In this document: piece by piece, positions 63,743-64,000 of the stretch | Layout of the letters: the number at the start of each line of letters is the position of its first letter | How positions within the stretch are numbered: position 1 is the stretch's first letter | Source of the DNA: Endosaccharibacter trunci | GTDB taxonomy: Bacteria; Pseudomonadota; Alphaproteobacteria; Acetobacterales; Acetobacteraceae | Assembly: GCA_024515975.1 (NCBI GenBank) | Contig: JAMSKV010000005.1 | Coordinates: 124,001-188,000, forward strand | Reading direction: 5' to 3' | Length of the DNA stretch: 64,000 nucleotides | Notes under the pieces: model-generated | Told to the model about the DNA's origin: nothing | Databases searched by the model: none | What the model saw: only the letters and a program-made list of their open reading frames with translations | Made by a program: the position numbers and the translations under genes

Positions 63743-64000
63743 TCACCCACCTGTTGCACGACCCTGTGGCGGAACGGCAACAGAAGGGTCTTCCGGCCAG
63801 TCATGGCGCGGATAGCGGCCGCGCAGGTCGCGTCGCGCATCGCTCCAGCCGCCGCGCCAGAACCCGGCCAGATCGCCGGTGATCGCCGCCGGGCGGCCCG
63901 CAGGGGATAGCAGCGCGACCTGGAGGCGGAGACGGTCATCCGCCAGCACGGGCAGGGCGGTGGTGCCGTAGAAATCCTGCGCGCGCGACGAGGCGGTGGG
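63743..64000 (-). CDS. hrpB: HrpB-like ATP-dependent helicase, C-terminal end (truncated by window edge)
   Basis: The last 85 residues of a gene that extends beyond the window. They read QDFYGTTALPVL, VALLSPAGRPAAITGDLAGF then WRGGWSDARRDLRGRYPRHDWPEDP, matching the conserved C-terminal domain of HrpB helicases (LPGFW...Y..VRK.MRGRYPKHPWPEDP). Only this domain is seen, so the helicase core is inferred. It precedes the protease gene on the same strand with 55 bases between. Confidence 0.85.
   Translation of the reverse strand, partial: PTASSRAQDFYGTTALPVLADDRLRLQVALLSPAGRPAAITGDLAGFWRGGWSDARRDLRGRYPRHDWPEDPSVAVPPQGRATGG

Overview
The window is high-GC bacterial chromosome of alphaproteobacterial type, most likely from the Acetobacteraceae (acetic acid or acidophilic bacteria and relatives). 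This rests on gene content and order (dapF-mtaB-ftsY, a gap-pgk pair next to a transketolase-like gene, a short FtsY without a long acidic domain), the overall protein similarity style, and AT-rich hairpins of the form CTTCTTTTTC-loop-GAAAAAGAAG that close many genes. The family assignment is inference; no rRNA or tRNA gene is present to confirm it.

Layout. 1-3.1 kb: the C-terminus of an SMC/YhaN-like repair ATPase, a siroheme-synthase-like protein with a degenerate methyltransferase half, cyanase, and a secreted protein made only of POTRA domains. 3.1-4.6 kb: a divergent TetR/SDR pair around a perfect 16-bp palindrome. 4.6-8.9 kb: a secreted GH3 glycosidase and an IS630 transposase remnant lying between two direct copies of a dispersed repeat; the second copy encodes the C-terminal tail of a DEAD-box RNA helicase. 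10.6-13.3 kb: a small protein, a scar joining a cupredoxin-like start to a chemoreceptor-like end, a Tat-type amidase and a DUF305 protein. 13.4-16.6 kb: dapF-mtaB-ftsY housekeeping operon. 16.7-24.8 kb: complete potassium uptake system on the minus strand, a 27-residue membrane peptide followed by kdpF-A-B-C-D-E. 25-27.7 kb: secreted or membrane proteins of unclear role. 27.7-32 kb: pgk, gap and a transketolase homologue that has lost its cofactor motifs.

32-41.8 kb: lipoprotein, OprB-type porin, an isochorismatase-like hydrolase divergent from a TetR gene with its own palindrome, a DsbA-like thiol oxidoreductase, a three-gene operon (GGT-like lipoprotein, aminotransferase, HI0933-type flavoprotein) and an exported nucleoside-phosphorylase-fold protein. 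42-49.1 kb: a UV-damage endonuclease overlapping a DHH phosphoesterase, glutamate dehydrogenase, a stand-alone TIR-like protein, a small phosphoesterase and a HerA-like ATPase. 49.2-53.3 kb: an exported chalcone-isomerase-like protein and a tightly overlapping operon of response regulator, sensor kinase, small secreted protein and SIMPL-domain protein. 53.3-64 kb: epoxide-hydrolase-like enzyme, a decayed gene, a large-subunit catalase, DMT transporter, SDR, pirin divergent from a LysR regulator, a Do-type protease and the end of an HrpB-like helicase.

The main themes are potassium homeostasis, central carbon and nitrogen metabolism, oxidative and DNA-damage defence, and envelope functions. 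I did not find a clearly new multi-gene system. The points most worth following are the TIR-like orphan, the pseudoenzyme transketolase, the POTRA-only protein, the UvdE-DHH pair, the regulator-kinase-SIMPL operon, and two families of dispersed repeats, one of which has become protein-coding at the end of a helicase.
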